Shown here in pieces: positions 36,652 to 46,090 of a stretch of 64,000 bases of DNA. The notes under the pieces were generated by a model that worked only from the letters and a program-made list of their open reading frames with translations, was not told where the DNA came from and did no database searches. This stretch comes from Bryobacteraceae bacterium (GTDB lineage Bacteria > Acidobacteriota > Terriglobia > Bryobacterales > Bryobacteraceae), in the NCBI GenBank assembly GCA_025056455.1, contig JANWVY010000005.1, positions 248,001-312,000 on the forward strand, given 5' to 3'. The number at the start of each line of letters is the position of its first letter. Position 1 is the stretch's first letter. Made by a program: the position numbers and the translations under genes.

Positions 36652-38094
36652 CTAGCCTTTGATGACGCCCATGGGCCGCAAACGGGCCACTTTGCGCGCA
36701 AGGCCTGCGCCCTCCACTACGGCGATGACCTCATCCACGTCCTTGTAAGCTTCCGGGATTTCCTCGAGAATCCCGTCTCGCGTCTCACTACGCACGATGA
36801 TTCCCCGACGTTCGAGTTTGTCGCGAACCGTACGTGCATCCTGACCGCGTTTAGCTGCGGTTCGGCTCAACAACCGCCCAGCGCCGTGACAGACGCTGCC
36901 GAAAGTATGCTCCATGGCGCCTTCCGCCCCCACTAAAATCCAGGAAGCCGTACCCATGCTACCCGGCACTAGCACGGGCTGCCCGATGTGGGCATACTCG
37001 CGGGGAATCTCCGGATGTCCGGGGGGAAAGGCGCGCGTAGCTCCTTTGCGGTGCACCAGGACATCGCGTTCTACGCCGTCGACGGTATGCTTTTCTCGCT
37101 TGGCGATGTTGTGGCAAACATCATAGAGCACGCTAAGTCGCGCCGATTTGCCAAAGATCTTGGCGAAGCTTCCCCTGAGCAGATGGAGGATGGCCTGCCG
37201 GTTCGCCCAGGCGAAGTTGGCCGCCGCGCGCATCGCCTTGAGATAGGACTGGCCTTCGGCGGACTGGATGGGGACACAGGCCAGCTGGCGGTCGGGTGTG
37301 GAAATCTGATGGCGCTTCATGGCGCTGCCCATCTGGGCGAGATAATCCGTGCAGACTTGATGTCCGAGTCCGCGCGAACCGCAGTGCAGAAGCACGACCA
37401 CGCGGCCTACCTCGAGCCCCATCGCCTGTGCGGCGGCCGGATGATGGATGCTTTCCACGTACTGAATCTCGAGGAAATGGTTCCCGCTACCAATGGTTCC
37501 CAGCTGGGGTCTTCCGCGCTCTTTAGCTCGAGCAGAGACCTCCTCAGGATCCGCCTCGGGTAAACAGCCGCGCGACTCGGCGAAGCGCAAGTCGCGCTCT
37601 TCGCCAAAACCCTTGCGCACCACAGCATCTGCCCCCCGCACCAACACCTCCTCGAGCTCCTTGGCGGTAATGTCAAACGGGCCTTGACCTCCAGCACCGC
37701 ACGGAACATCACGAAAAATCTGATCCACAAGCTCTTTCAGTCGTGGCCGCACGTCGGTTTCATACAGCGTGGTGTTCATCAACCGGACTCCACAGTTAAT
37801 ATCGAAACCGACGCCGCCTGGCGAGACAACGCCATGACGGTAGTCCATGGCTGCAACGCCGCCGATGGGGAAACCATAGCCCTGGTGGATGTCCGGCATG
37901 GTGAGGCTCGGTCCGACGATGCCGGGAAGAGTCGCTACGTTCATCGCCTGCTCGAGCGAAAGGTCTTTGCGGATTTGTTCGAGCAGAGTCTCGCTGGCGT
38001 AGGCAATCACGTCCGTTCTCATGCCGCGGCGCTCATCTTTCGGGATGCGCACGCGCCATTCGTCCAACCGCTCCAGATGCATGCTTTTTTTCAA
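36652..38094 (-). CDS. rtcB: RNA ligase RtcB
   Basis: 480 residues, normal for RtcB. It joins 2',3'-cyclic phosphate or 3'-phosphate RNA ends to 5'-OH ends using GTP and manganese. Metal ligands lie in GGVGFDINCGVRL (Asp and Cys), GSGNHFLEIQ and HCGSRGLGHQV; the guanylylated His is in SVCHGAGRLLSR. The start is a TTG overlapping the archease stop, or an ATG at 38082. It is the last gene of the MFS-archease-rtcB set. No rtcA or rtcR is present, unlike the E. coli operon. Confidence 0.96.
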   Translation of the reverse strand: MKKSMHLERLDEWRVRIPKDERRGMRTDVIAYASETLLEQIRKDLSLEQAMNVATLPGIVGPSLTMPDIHQGYGFPIGGVAAMDYRHGVVSPGGVGFDINCGVRLMNTTLYETDVRPRLKELVDQIFRDVPCGAGGQGPFDITAKELEEVLVRGADAVVRKGFGEERDLRFAESRGCLPEADPEEVSARAKERGRPQLGTIGSGNHFLEIQYVESIHHPAAAQAMGLEVGRVVVLLHCGSRGLGHQVCTDYLAQMGSAMKRHQISTPDRQLACVPIQSAEGQSYLKAMRAAANFAWANRQAILHLLRGSFAKIFGKSARLSVLYDVCHNIAKREKHTVDGVERDVLVHRKGATRAFPPGHPEIPREYAHIGQPVLVPGSMGTASWILVGAEGAMEHTFGSVCHGAGRLLSRTAAKRGQDARTVRDKLERRGIIVRSETRDGILEEIPEAYKDVDEVIAVVEGAGLARKVARLRPMGVIKG

Positions 38095-38501
38095 ACGTCG
38101 AGATAAACTTCACACACCCATTTCCCATTTTCACAAGCGATGCGCAGCTGGTGGTAGGTGACGCCCTTGACGATTAGGCGCGGCTCGTGCCGCGGCTGCC
38201 GGGGCTCGCCCCATCCCAAACCGGAGGCCTCGCTTTCGCTGAAGCGATGAACTTCAAAGCGGGCTAGCGCGACCCGCTGCCCGTCGAGGTAGTAGAGCAC
38301 CTCGCTCAACCAGTTGACGAGCAAGCTTTCGCGGTCTTCACCGGCGGCCGCAATCGGATAGGCATGGGCTGGTTCAATGGTTCCGAGGTCCATCGCAATC
38401 GACACCAAGGCTTGGCTTGCTCCCACCAGCAGTTGTTCAAAACTTGCGCCCCAGGCCCGGAAACCGATGTCAGCTGTGTGCTCGATGACTTCGAAATTCA
38501 T
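38091..38501 (-). CDS. Archease
   Basis: 136 residues, full length. The N-terminal EHTADIGFRAWG contains the conserved acidic site, NWLSEVLYYLDG the middle helix, and the C-terminus KWVCEVYLDV the second acidic site. Archease speeds RtcB guanylylation and allows multiple turnover. It overlaps both neighbours by 4 nt (MFS stop and rtcB start), so its production is coupled to both. Confidence 0.93.
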   Translation of the reverse strand: MNFEVIEHTADIGFRAWGASFEQLLVGASQALVSIAMDLGTIEPAHAYPIAAAGEDRESLLVNWLSEVLYYLDGQRVALARFEVHRFSESEASGLGWGEPRQPRHEPRLIVKGVTYHQLRIACENGKWVCEVYLDV

Positions 38502-39772
38502 GCTGCTTGTTTCAGCTCTCGCCTGCTCTCCTCACCTTCGTCAACCAGGGGAACCGTCGGGTCGATCCGGGAAAAAAGAAAAGCGCTCAACAGGAGCATG
38601 CACCCCATGGGCAACAAAGGCGCATTGTAGTTGTGGTTGGTCCAAGCCACAATGTAGCCAAAGATGACAGAAGAGAGAAAGGAACCAAACTGGCCGGCCA
38701 TATTCATCGATCCTGAAACAGCGCCCGCATAGCGGCCCCCAATGTCTAAGCAAACGGCCCAGGCCACGGGCAGCATGGTGTCCATGGCTCCGTAGCCCAG
38801 GGCAAGAAAGAGGACCGCAAGGTATTTGTTGGGGGTCTGAGAGGTGGCGAGCATAAAACATCCTGCCAGCGCCAGTCCCATCGCTCCCACCACTCGCCGG
38901 CCAAAGCGCAGGCCTTTGGAGCGGATTAAGCGATCGCTGAGAACACCCCCCATGAGGTTGCACGTGGCCCCAAGTACAAACGGGAGAGTGGCAGCCAGCG
39001 CCATTTCGTTTTCGGTGAAGCCCCGTCCCTTCTGCAAATAAGTGTGCAACCAGGACAAGTAAAAGTAGCTCCCCCAGCAATAGGTGTGGTACATCAGCAG
39101 CAGCTTCCAGTAATTCGCCGAGCGTAGCGCTCGGCCCCAAGGGAGTCCGTGATGCGCTTTGGGCGATCCGCCGCCAATTTCGTCTAGCTCGGCTTGGCTG
39201 ATCCCGGGCATGTGAGCTGGGTGATCGCGGTACCACCAATACCAGAAAGCACACCACACGGCTCCAACGGCGCCAAATACATAGAACGACATTCGCCATC
39301 CGTAGCGCTGCTGGATCCACACCACGAGCAACGGCGAGATTGCGCCCCCAATCCGGCTCGCCATCCAGACTACGCCCGTTGCTTTGGCCCGTTCCGCCGA
39401 AGGAAACCATCGCGAAACAGCCGACGTGCTACCGGGGTAAGCTCCTGCTTCCCCCGCTCCAAAGGCAAACCGCACCGCTAGCAACACGAAATAATTCGAC
39501 ACCACCCCTGTGAGCGAGGTAAAAGCCGACCACCACAGCACGATGCGCGTAAGTACGGCGCGCGCCCCGATGCGGTCCGCCATTGCACCGCTCGGTATCT
39601 CGAATAACGCATAGGAAATCGTGAAGGCGCCAACGACCCAGCCCCAGCGTTCCGGCGAGATATTCAAATCGTGTTGCATTCTCGGTCCCGCCACCGAGAT
39701 GCAGACACGGTCAATGTAGGTAATGATGGAAAGCAGGAAGAGCAGAATCAGCACCCGGCTGCGGTAACGCAT
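38498..39772 (-). CDS. MFS transporter, anion:cation symporter family
   Basis: 424 residues with 12 predicted helices in two halves. Family motifs: ITYIDRVCISVAGPRMQ in helix 1, FEIPSGAMADRIGAR (motif A), FGAGEAGAYPGSTSAVSRWF in helix 4, and GGVLSDRLIRS in the second half. It matches the ACS family that imports hexuronates, glucarate and other organic acids with protons. It overlaps archease by 4 nt and is the first gene of the set, an unusual partner for an RNA-repair pair. Confidence 0.9.
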   Translation of the reverse strand: MRYRSRVLILLFLLSIITYIDRVCISVAGPRMQHDLNISPERWGWVVGAFTISYALFEIPSGAMADRIGARAVLTRIVLWWSAFTSLTGVVSNYFVLLAVRFAFGAGEAGAYPGSTSAVSRWFPSAERAKATGVVWMASRIGGAISPLLVVWIQQRYGWRMSFYVFGAVGAVWCAFWYWWYRDHPAHMPGISQAELDEIGGGSPKAHHGLPWGRALRSANYWKLLLMYHTYCWGSYFYLSWLHTYLQKGRGFTENEMALAATLPFVLGATCNLMGGVLSDRLIRSKGLRFGRRVVGAMGLALAGCFMLATSQTPNKYLAVLFLALGYGAMDTMLPVAWAVCLDIGGRYAGAVSGSMNMAGQFGSFLSSVIFGYIVAWTNHNYNAPLLPMGCMLLLSAFLFSRIDPTVPLVDEGEESRRELKQAA

Positions 39773-39871
39773 AACCGTCTGATTCTATCCCAACCTCACT
39801 GCTTGCGGTTCGAAAAGTCGGAAGCGGTCCCGCCATGGGGAACGGCCAGTTCTCGCGGCGGATCGAAGCTT

Positions 39872-41089
39872 TTATTCGGCTCCCGATTTCGAAAGTAAAT
39901 TGCCCGCTGGCTGGGCCTCGACGGTGTAGTTAAACCAGCCAATCATCATCTCTTCCCAGGTTTGATCTCCCCAGCGGACTTCCTTCGTGGGATCCGGGTT
40001 CCACTTGTTGTTGGGCGAGTTGTCATAGTGTGCGACGCAATCAATGCGCGAGCCCTTCGGTAGAAAGAGCGGATCTTGCAGAACATAGGCGAGCTGCCAG
40101 TTAAAGTCATACCGCGGAACGAACAGCAAAACCTCCGAACGGCCATCGGGGAAGGTGACGGTGTAGCGGAAGTCCTTGCCGCGAAGATGCATATGGGGCA
40201 TCAGGCTGGTGAGCCGAATATCTTCCTTCACGGTGTAACTCGCCGTCACCTCGTGATTCGGCGCTCCAGGAGGAATGCGAAAGGTGAAATTGATGGCACG
40301 ACCAGTCAGAGCGCGGTACTTTGGAGGCTCTTTCGCGAAGCGCAAACCAATGTAGCTGCGATCGCGTACTGCCACGCCGTTCGGCGTATAGTGCATCTGG
40401 AATCGCAGCTTGGATCCAGCGCGCACCAACTTCGCAGTTCCTGGGGCGTAGTTCATCGGTGGATCTCCAGGCGCCCAACCCACCAGCAGGTTGCCACCGG
40501 TTGCCGCCAGCTGCGGTTCCTTGGGGTCGACCACAAAGACAATGATGTGGTGCACCACGCTGCGCTGATCCGGCCGGCACTCCGCGGCTTCAATCCACAT
40601 GTCTTCGGTGAAGCCTGGGTCGACAGTGAAATATTTATACGGCACCTCACCCGAGGCGGGAACCTCAAAATCTTGCCCAATGTCAATGATCCGATCGGGC
40701 TTGCCAATGTTCCAGCCTGTGACGAACTCTGGCGGCTGGGGAAGATCCTTGGGATTTCCTTCGGGCGCTCCTTGATCGACCCAAGCCACAATGGTCTCGA
40801 TTTCTTCGGGGGTCAAGCGGCGGTCGTTGGCGAATTTCCCGTGAGCTGGATCGGCCAGCCAGGGTGGCATCTTTTTCGTCAGTACGGCCGCTTTGATCGC
40901 CTTGGCCCAAGGCCGGACTTCCTTGTAAGAGGTCAAGGTCATCGGGGCGGCTTCACCGCTTCGGTGACACTCGACGCAGCGATGGTTCAAGATTCTAGCA
41001 ACGTCTTTGCTGTAGGTAACCTTGGACGCAGCCCACCCTGGTAGGCCGGCCCATAAGACAGCGCAGGCAAAGATCAACGAGGAACGCAT
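39872..41089 (-). CDS. Secreted heme c protein with copper monooxygenase-like fold
   Basis: 405 residues from the ATG at 41089, where a signal peptide begins (MRSSLIFACAVLWAGLPGWA); the open frame before it is not signal-like. An N-terminal cytochrome c-like part has heme motif CVECH with the later methionine in KKMPPWLAD. After a linker come SVVHHIIVFVV and LMPHMHLRGKDF, the His sites of the type II ascorbate-dependent copper monooxygenase (PHM) fold. Proteins with this layout are common in Acidobacteria and Planctomycetes; their substrate is unknown. It lies 113 nt after the TonB receptor gene on the same strand. Confidence 0.8.
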   Translation of the reverse strand: MRSSLIFACAVLWAGLPGWAASKVTYSKDVARILNHRCVECHRSGEAAPMTLTSYKEVRPWAKAIKAAVLTKKMPPWLADPAHGKFANDRRLTPEEIETIVAWVDQGAPEGNPKDLPQPPEFVTGWNIGKPDRIIDIGQDFEVPASGEVPYKYFTVDPGFTEDMWIEAAECRPDQRSVVHHIIVFVVDPKEPQLAATGGNLLVGWAPGDPPMNYAPGTAKLVRAGSKLRFQMHYTPNGVAVRDRSYIGLRFAKEPPKYRALTGRAINFTFRIPPGAPNHEVTASYTVKEDIRLTSLMPHMHLRGKDFRYTVTFPDGRSEVLLFVPRYDFNWQLAYVLQDPLFLPKGSRIDCVAHYDNSPNNKWNPDPTKEVRWGDQTWEEMMIGWFNYTVEAQPAGNLLSKSGAE

Positions 41090-41202
41090 GGCACGGATTC
41101 CCAATCGAAGATTTCCCAATCTGGGCACTAGGCTACACGAAGCCATGGCAGCGTGCATGCGCTTGTTCACTCGAGCTAAACAACGAACCAGAATGCTCTG
41201 CC

Positions 41203-43587
41203 TTAGAAGCGAAACCAGAGGCTAGAAAAGACATTAAAACCGGGCGCGTCCATTCCGGAGCCGTGCACACGATAATTTCGATCCAGTAGATTTTGAACTC
41301 CTCCCGACAGGCTCCAGCGTTCCCCGAGCGGAAGGCCGACGGTAAAGTCCAGTGTGATCCAACCGGCCGTCTTGAGGTAGAGCGGCGCTCGAGAATTATC
41401 GTCCACAATCCGGACCCCATTCACCATCGCGCCGAGCGGCAAAACACGGTTTTGAATCGCCAGCAGCGTCTCGCCTGTTGGGAGAAACACGCCGTTTGCA
41501 ATCCAGGGGGAAATTAAGGATCCAAGAAAGAGGTCTGCAATGTCGCGCCGGCGCCGCGAAGCGCCGATGCGCTCGTCATCCAGATCGCCGCCGCTGAGTC
41601 GGCGCTGGGCCCCATTCGCAGTAAGGCGCGCCTCCCACCACCAGCGGCGGTTGTAGCGAAGGCCTACTGTTCCGATTTGTGGCGGAAGACGCCGGACGTT
41701 GCGGTTTGGGAACAGATCCCGGCCCGTAATGTAGCTGTAGCCAAGCTCGCTTTGCCAGTGTTCGGACCAGCGTAAGCGCGCCAGCCCCTCCAGACCGTAA
41801 TAACGCGTTTGCCCGTCATTCACAAACGCCTTGACAGCGCGAGGATCGAGAGCCGTAGACACGGCTACCACGCCCTGCTGGCGCTGGGCGGGGGTAGGCG
41901 GAAGAGGGTTCACCGCGAGCCCACTCAATTGCTGTGGTGGCCGAGCGGCTGGAAACAGCAAGGTACGCCGCACAATCGGGTCAAAGAGGTTGGCATAAAA
42001 CGCTTGCGCCCGCCCGTAGAATTTCTGCATGCGGAGGGTCCAGCCGGCTTCATAGTTGACCAGGTGCTCCGGTTTTAAAGCTGACACTGGTTTGCCCACG
42101 GCAATGGCGCCCTCGCCAGCGTTGTCGCCAATTAGAGCCCCAGCTGGTACGGCATCTGCGGCCGGGATTTCATAGCCGAGATCGTTTAAGCCAAGCGCTC
42201 CCAGATCATTCAAATTCGGTGCGCGGAATCCGCGTCCTGCCAAGAGATGAACCCCGAGCCAGGGTCTCGGGTTCCAGGACAGGCTGCCTTGTCCGGTGAG
42301 ATCCCGGAAGCTTTGGGTATACGGTGAGGCCTGGTAGCCGATATGGGTCCAACGGCCTACGAGCACCGCCCGCAAGCGTTTCGCGATGAGGTCAATGCTA
42401 TCTTGGACAAACAAACCGAGGGTGCGGTAGCGCGAGCGATCTGGATAGAGCGGCCGTTGCGGTTGCGTGCTAGTGGAAACCGTCCGGCTGGAACGGATTC
42501 CTTCGTCATAAAAATCCCCTCCAAAGATCAGGGTCTGTCGAGCTTTGGAATAGGCTCCCCCCTGGAACGTGTAGCCGTAAGAACGGACCCGGCTTCGGTC
42601 GGTCGTGATCGGGTCCGTCTGCCGCAACCCTTGTCGCACCGTGCCATCTCGCTGCTGGTTGAGGGCAAAGGTCAGCGAGAGGGTGTCCAGGGGGCCGGCC
42701 TTTAATTTCTCGTATCGAACATAGCCAAAGTCTAGAGTCTGGGGCGTGAATTCAGATTGCAAGCGTCCGAGCCCGCCCCACACATCTCGATAGTTGCGAA
42801 CCTTGTCCAGTGCGCTTTGTTGGGCCCAGAAGGTGAGCAGGTGTTGATCCTTGGGTCGCCAGGCCAGTTTGGAATGGAAGCCATGCTGGGAAAAACCGCT
42901 ACCCAACATCCGCTGGCCCGTGATGCTGCGAATCTGATCCTGACTCAAATCGAACAGCCGGCGCAGAACGTGCCGGGAATCCGCTCCATCGCCCGCCCGC
43001 AAGTCGCCCAAATTACGGATCGACCCGCCCACAATCCAAACAAGCCGTGGATTGCTCACACTCATCTGACCGAGGCCGCCCGTGGAACGATCTGCCGAGG
43101 CGGCCAGCAGGCGGAATTCGCCATGAATGCTCAGACCATCCGAGTGCCGGGCCTCCGGCGTTAACACCTGAATTGAACCGCCCATGGCATCACTGCCATA
43201 GAGAGCGCCCTGCGGCCCGAGGACGGCTTCCACGCGAAAAGCCTGGCTCGGGTCGACAAACGCTAGGTATTGGTTAGGGCCGGAGCGAAACGTCGAATTG
43301 TTGAAGCGGATGCCATCCACTAGATTCAAAACGTGGTAGCCAGTAAGTCCGCGGAGAAACGGAGAAACTTGACCGTAGGTAGACTGCTGCACGAGAACGC
43401 CAGCTGTGCTGGCAAAGACGTTGCCCACGGTCGGTAAGGGAAGATTCAAAAACGAGCGCCGGTCGGCGACGTGCACGACCGAGGCGGAGGTTTCAACTTC
43501 GCCTGCCAAACCGCGCTCGGCGGTCACCGTAACGGTTTGTGCGGCCATCGTTGTAACCATTTGGAAACAAAGAAGTAGAAGGTGCAT
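41203..43587 (-). CDS. TonB-dependent outer-membrane receptor
   Basis: 794 residues from the ATG at 43587, which gives a short signal peptide (HLLLLCFQMVTTMAA); the open frame upstream is not signal-like. A TonB box-like QTVTVTAERG follows. The plug has VGNVFASTAGVLVQQ, VDGIRFNNSTF, VEAVLGPQGALYGSDAMGG and SIQVLTP. The barrel ends with the usual aromatic terminus FSSLWFRF. It imports a scarce ligand across the outer membrane; layout is like siderophore, B12 or copper receptors but the ligand cannot be told. It is divergent from the secreted protein at 43669. Confidence 0.93.
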   Translation of the reverse strand: MHLLLLCFQMVTTMAAQTVTVTAERGLAGEVETSASVVHVADRRSFLNLPLPTVGNVFASTAGVLVQQSTYGQVSPFLRGLTGYHVLNLVDGIRFNNSTFRSGPNQYLAFVDPSQAFRVEAVLGPQGALYGSDAMGGSIQVLTPEARHSDGLSIHGEFRLLAASADRSTGGLGQMSVSNPRLVWIVGGSIRNLGDLRAGDGADSRHVLRRLFDLSQDQIRSITGQRMLGSGFSQHGFHSKLAWRPKDQHLLTFWAQQSALDKVRNYRDVWGGLGRLQSEFTPQTLDFGYVRYEKLKAGPLDTLSLTFALNQQRDGTVRQGLRQTDPITTDRSRVRSYGYTFQGGAYSKARQTLIFGGDFYDEGIRSSRTVSTSTQPQRPLYPDRSRYRTLGLFVQDSIDLIAKRLRAVLVGRWTHIGYQASPYTQSFRDLTGQGSLSWNPRPWLGVHLLAGRGFRAPNLNDLGALGLNDLGYEIPAADAVPAGALIGDNAGEGAIAVGKPVSALKPEHLVNYEAGWTLRMQKFYGRAQAFYANLFDPIVRRTLLFPAARPPQQLSGLAVNPLPPTPAQRQQGVVAVSTALDPRAVKAFVNDGQTRYYGLEGLARLRWSEHWQSELGYSYITGRDLFPNRNVRRLPPQIGTVGLRYNRRWWWEARLTANGAQRRLSGGDLDDERIGASRRRRDIADLFLGSLISPWIANGVFLPTGETLLAIQNRVLPLGAMVNGVRIVDDNSRAPLYLKTAGWITLDFTVGLPLGERWSLSGGVQNLLDRNYRVHGSGMDAPGFNVFSSLWFRF

Positions 43588-43668
43588 GAAGGGGCCAAAT
43601 AGACCTTCATTGTAGTTCGTACTGGGGTGGCTATAAAGCTCGGTGGAGCTGTCGCCGATCATCTGCCC

Positions 43669-45939
43669 ATGAGCAGGTTTCTTCTGTTCTGGCTAGTCCT
43701 TGTGGGTAGTGCTAGCGAGGCGCTCGCTCAGCGGGTGGTGACCACGCGAATTCTAACGCAGCCTCTTGGAGCCCGATTTTGGGTGGATGGAGTACCCTAT
43801 CGAAGCCCACAGGCTTTTAATTGGACAGAAGGAAGCAAGCACACCATAAGCACGGATATTGAGCAGGCCATCTTTCCGGGGGAACGCCTGAAATTTACCG
43901 GGTGGTTGGATTCAGCTGGAAACCAGCTGGGCCAAGCCGAGTCGATTACGGTTTCTGCAAGCTCAGCAATCACTTTCATTCAGCTCAACTTCACAAAGGA
44001 ATACCTGCTTCGCGTGCTGTTTTATAGCTGCCGGGAAGTAGTTCCGGGCGAGTGTCGACCACCGGGAACCGTGTTCGTCGGCGGGGCAGCGTTTACATCC
44101 GACGTCGAGCAATGGCTGCCAGCGGATAGTTCGGTGCAGCTTTCCGCCCGTCCGGGTCCTGGGTTTGTGTTCGTGAACTGGGGTCACCCTTCGGGCTTTT
44201 CAACAGCCCTTACCTACACGCACCGTATGACCTCTGCGGTTACCTTCGCCAACATTTTTGCCCCAGCCAAGCGGATCACCTTGCTCAGTGAGCCAGCGGA
44301 ACTGTTATTGGCGCCGGATCGTACCCCCAGCCGCTCGCCGGTTGAAGTGGATTGGGGTACGGGAACCACGCACATTCTCGGTGCAGTAAGCCCCCAGGCC
44401 GAGAAGGACAACTCGTCGCGTTTGTGGGTCTTTTCACACTGGTCCAACGGGGCCAGAATCAACGATCCCTATGTGGTTCCTAACAACACGCGCCCAGAAA
44501 CCATCACGGGCTACTTTGTGCGCGGGGCTCAGGTGAGCTTTGTCACCAACCCGCCCGGCCTGCGTTTGCGGGTTGAAGGTCGAGAAAACTGGCCCGCCTA
44601 CAACTTTGTTTGGGGCGTGGGCATGAAGTATCAAGTTTCGGCCCCGCTTGAACAAGTGGACGCTCGCGGGAGGCGCTGGGTCTTTAAGGGCTGGTCCAAC
44701 CAAGGGCCCGCCACCCAGGAGATTCAAATCACGGCCGAGCATGTCACGACAGGATTCCGCCTCATTGCCAACTATGAGCCGCAAAGCCGCCTGAATATCA
44801 CGACCCTTCCGCCCAACCTGCCTGTTCTGATCGATGGTGTTGAATGCCGGGCGAGCTGTTCGATTGATCGCGAGGCTGGAGCCCTGGTGCAGCTGGTGGC
44901 TCCCGAGGTGATTCCGCTCTCAGAAAATAGCCGGCTCGAATTCCAAGGGTGGTCCGACGGGGGCGAAGCTCGTCGCAGCTTCACCTTCACCGACCGCCCA
45001 GAAACGAATCTGGTGGCGACCTACCGCAGCGTACATCGTCTGACAACCATGGCAGAGCCCAACGACAAGGCCGCGATCTTCCGGGTCGACCCGGCTTCGC
45101 CAGACGGCTTCTTCCCGGCTGACGTTAGTGTAACGGTGACCGCGGAAGCACGCCCGGGATACCGCTTTCGTCGCTGGGATGGCGATCTTTCTGGCACGTT
45201 CGGCGCTGGAGTGGTGCGCATGTCAGGGCCTCGCCTCGTGCGCGCAGTGTTAGAACCGGTGCCCTACGCCGATCCCGCAGGGGTTCGCAACGCCGCCGGA
45301 GAAACCCCAGAAATAGTAGTTGCGCCCGGTTCCATTGCCTCTGTCGTGGGTCTGAACCTAGCCGGCGACTCCCAGCTTGGCCCGCAGAATCCATTGGCGC
45401 AGACTTTGGGCGGCGTTACCTTGCGAATCGACAACCGTTTCCTACCGCTCGTTTCGGTCTCACCGGAACAGATCAATTTTCAGGTGCCCAGCGATTTGGC
45501 GGAAGGTAGCTACCAGGTGGCTGCGCGATGGAATAACCAGCCAGAAGTAACCGCGTGGATGCGCGTAGTGAGAAATGCTCCTGGACTCTTTCCCCGGATT
45601 CTGAACAGCGAAGGCCGCGAGGTTTCCCCCGACGCTCCCGCCCGCCGTGGGGAAATCGTCTCGATCTTTGGAACCGGATTTGGGCCTTACGATCGCGTGG
45701 TGGTCGATGGTTTCCCCCTACCCTCCTCCTTCACCTATACGTGTCTTGATCCGGTAGAAGTGTGGGTGGGCGATCGGCTGGTAGAACCGATCTGGGCGGG
45801 TGGAGTTGCCGGACAGGTCGGTATTGCCAGTGCTAGATTCCGCCTTCCTGAAGATCTCACCGTGGTGGATCAAACGGTTGCCGTGAGAGTGCGAATCAAC
45901 GGACGGAGCAGTAATCCCATCCTGTTGCGCATCGACTAA
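43669..45939 (+). CDS. Secreted multi-repeat protein with Solibacter-type C-terminal domain
   Basis: 756 residues from the ATG at 43669, chosen because it begins a signal peptide (MSRFLLFWLVLVGSASEALA); a GTG at 43627 is longer. The body has six or seven beta-sandwich repeats with F-x-x-W (KFTGWLDSAGNQ, FVFVNWGHP, WVFSHWSNG, WVFKGWSNQ, LEFQGWSDGG, YRFRRWDGDL), matching InlB-type or bacterial repeat families. From about residue 545 on comes the domain described from Solibacter usitatus (VRNAAGETPEIVVAPGSIAS, VSPEQINFQVPSDL, IVSIFGTGFGP). It is exported and probably surface-bound. Function unknown. Confidence 0.88.
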   Translation: MSRFLLFWLVLVGSASEALAQRVVTTRILTQPLGARFWVDGVPYRSPQAFNWTEGSKHTISTDIEQAIFPGERLKFTGWLDSAGNQLGQAESITVSASSAITFIQLNFTKEYLLRVLFYSCREVVPGECRPPGTVFVGGAAFTSDVEQWLPADSSVQLSARPGPGFVFVNWGHPSGFSTALTYTHRMTSAVTFANIFAPAKRITLLSEPAELLLAPDRTPSRSPVEVDWGTGTTHILGAVSPQAEKDNSSRLWVFSHWSNGARINDPYVVPNNTRPETITGYFVRGAQVSFVTNPPGLRLRVEGRENWPAYNFVWGVGMKYQVSAPLEQVDARGRRWVFKGWSNQGPATQEIQITAEHVTTGFRLIANYEPQSRLNITTLPPNLPVLIDGVECRASCSIDREAGALVQLVAPEVIPLSENSRLEFQGWSDGGEARRSFTFTDRPETNLVATYRSVHRLTTMAEPNDKAAIFRVDPASPDGFFPADVSVTVTAEARPGYRFRRWDGDLSGTFGAGVVRMSGPRLVRAVLEPVPYADPAGVRNAAGETPEIVVAPGSIASVVGLNLAGDSQLGPQNPLAQTLGGVTLRIDNRFLPLVSVSPEQINFQVPSDLAEGSYQVAARWNNQPEVTAWMRVVRNAPGLFPRILNSEGREVSPDAPARRGEIVSIFGTGFGPYDRVVVDGFPLPSSFTYTCLDPVEVWVGDRLVEPIWAGGVAGQVGIASARFRLPEDLTVVDQTVAVRVRINGRSSNPILLRID

Positions 45940-45948
45940 ATCGACTAA
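45931..45948 (+). repeat. Tandem 9-bp repeat across a stop codon
   Basis: ATCGACTAA occurs twice in direct succession, so the gene end reads Ile-Asp-stop-Ile-Asp-stop. It gives a second in-frame stop if the first is read through. Confidence 0.9.
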
Positions 45949-46090
45949 AAAGCCCCAATCCTCAAGCCCGGCATTCGCATATACCATAGTAGACAGGGGA
46001 GGGGGGCCGGGAGGTGGTGCTCGCGCCTCAACTTAGCGCAGCCGCACACCCGGCGGGAACAAATCAAGCTAGGGCTTCGAGGAGAACAAC

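Noticed and set aside
40076-41044. Plus-strand open frame (~322 codons) opposite the heme/copper protein
   Set aside because: The minus-strand protein has a signal peptide, CxxCH and HMHLRG; the antisense frame has none of these.
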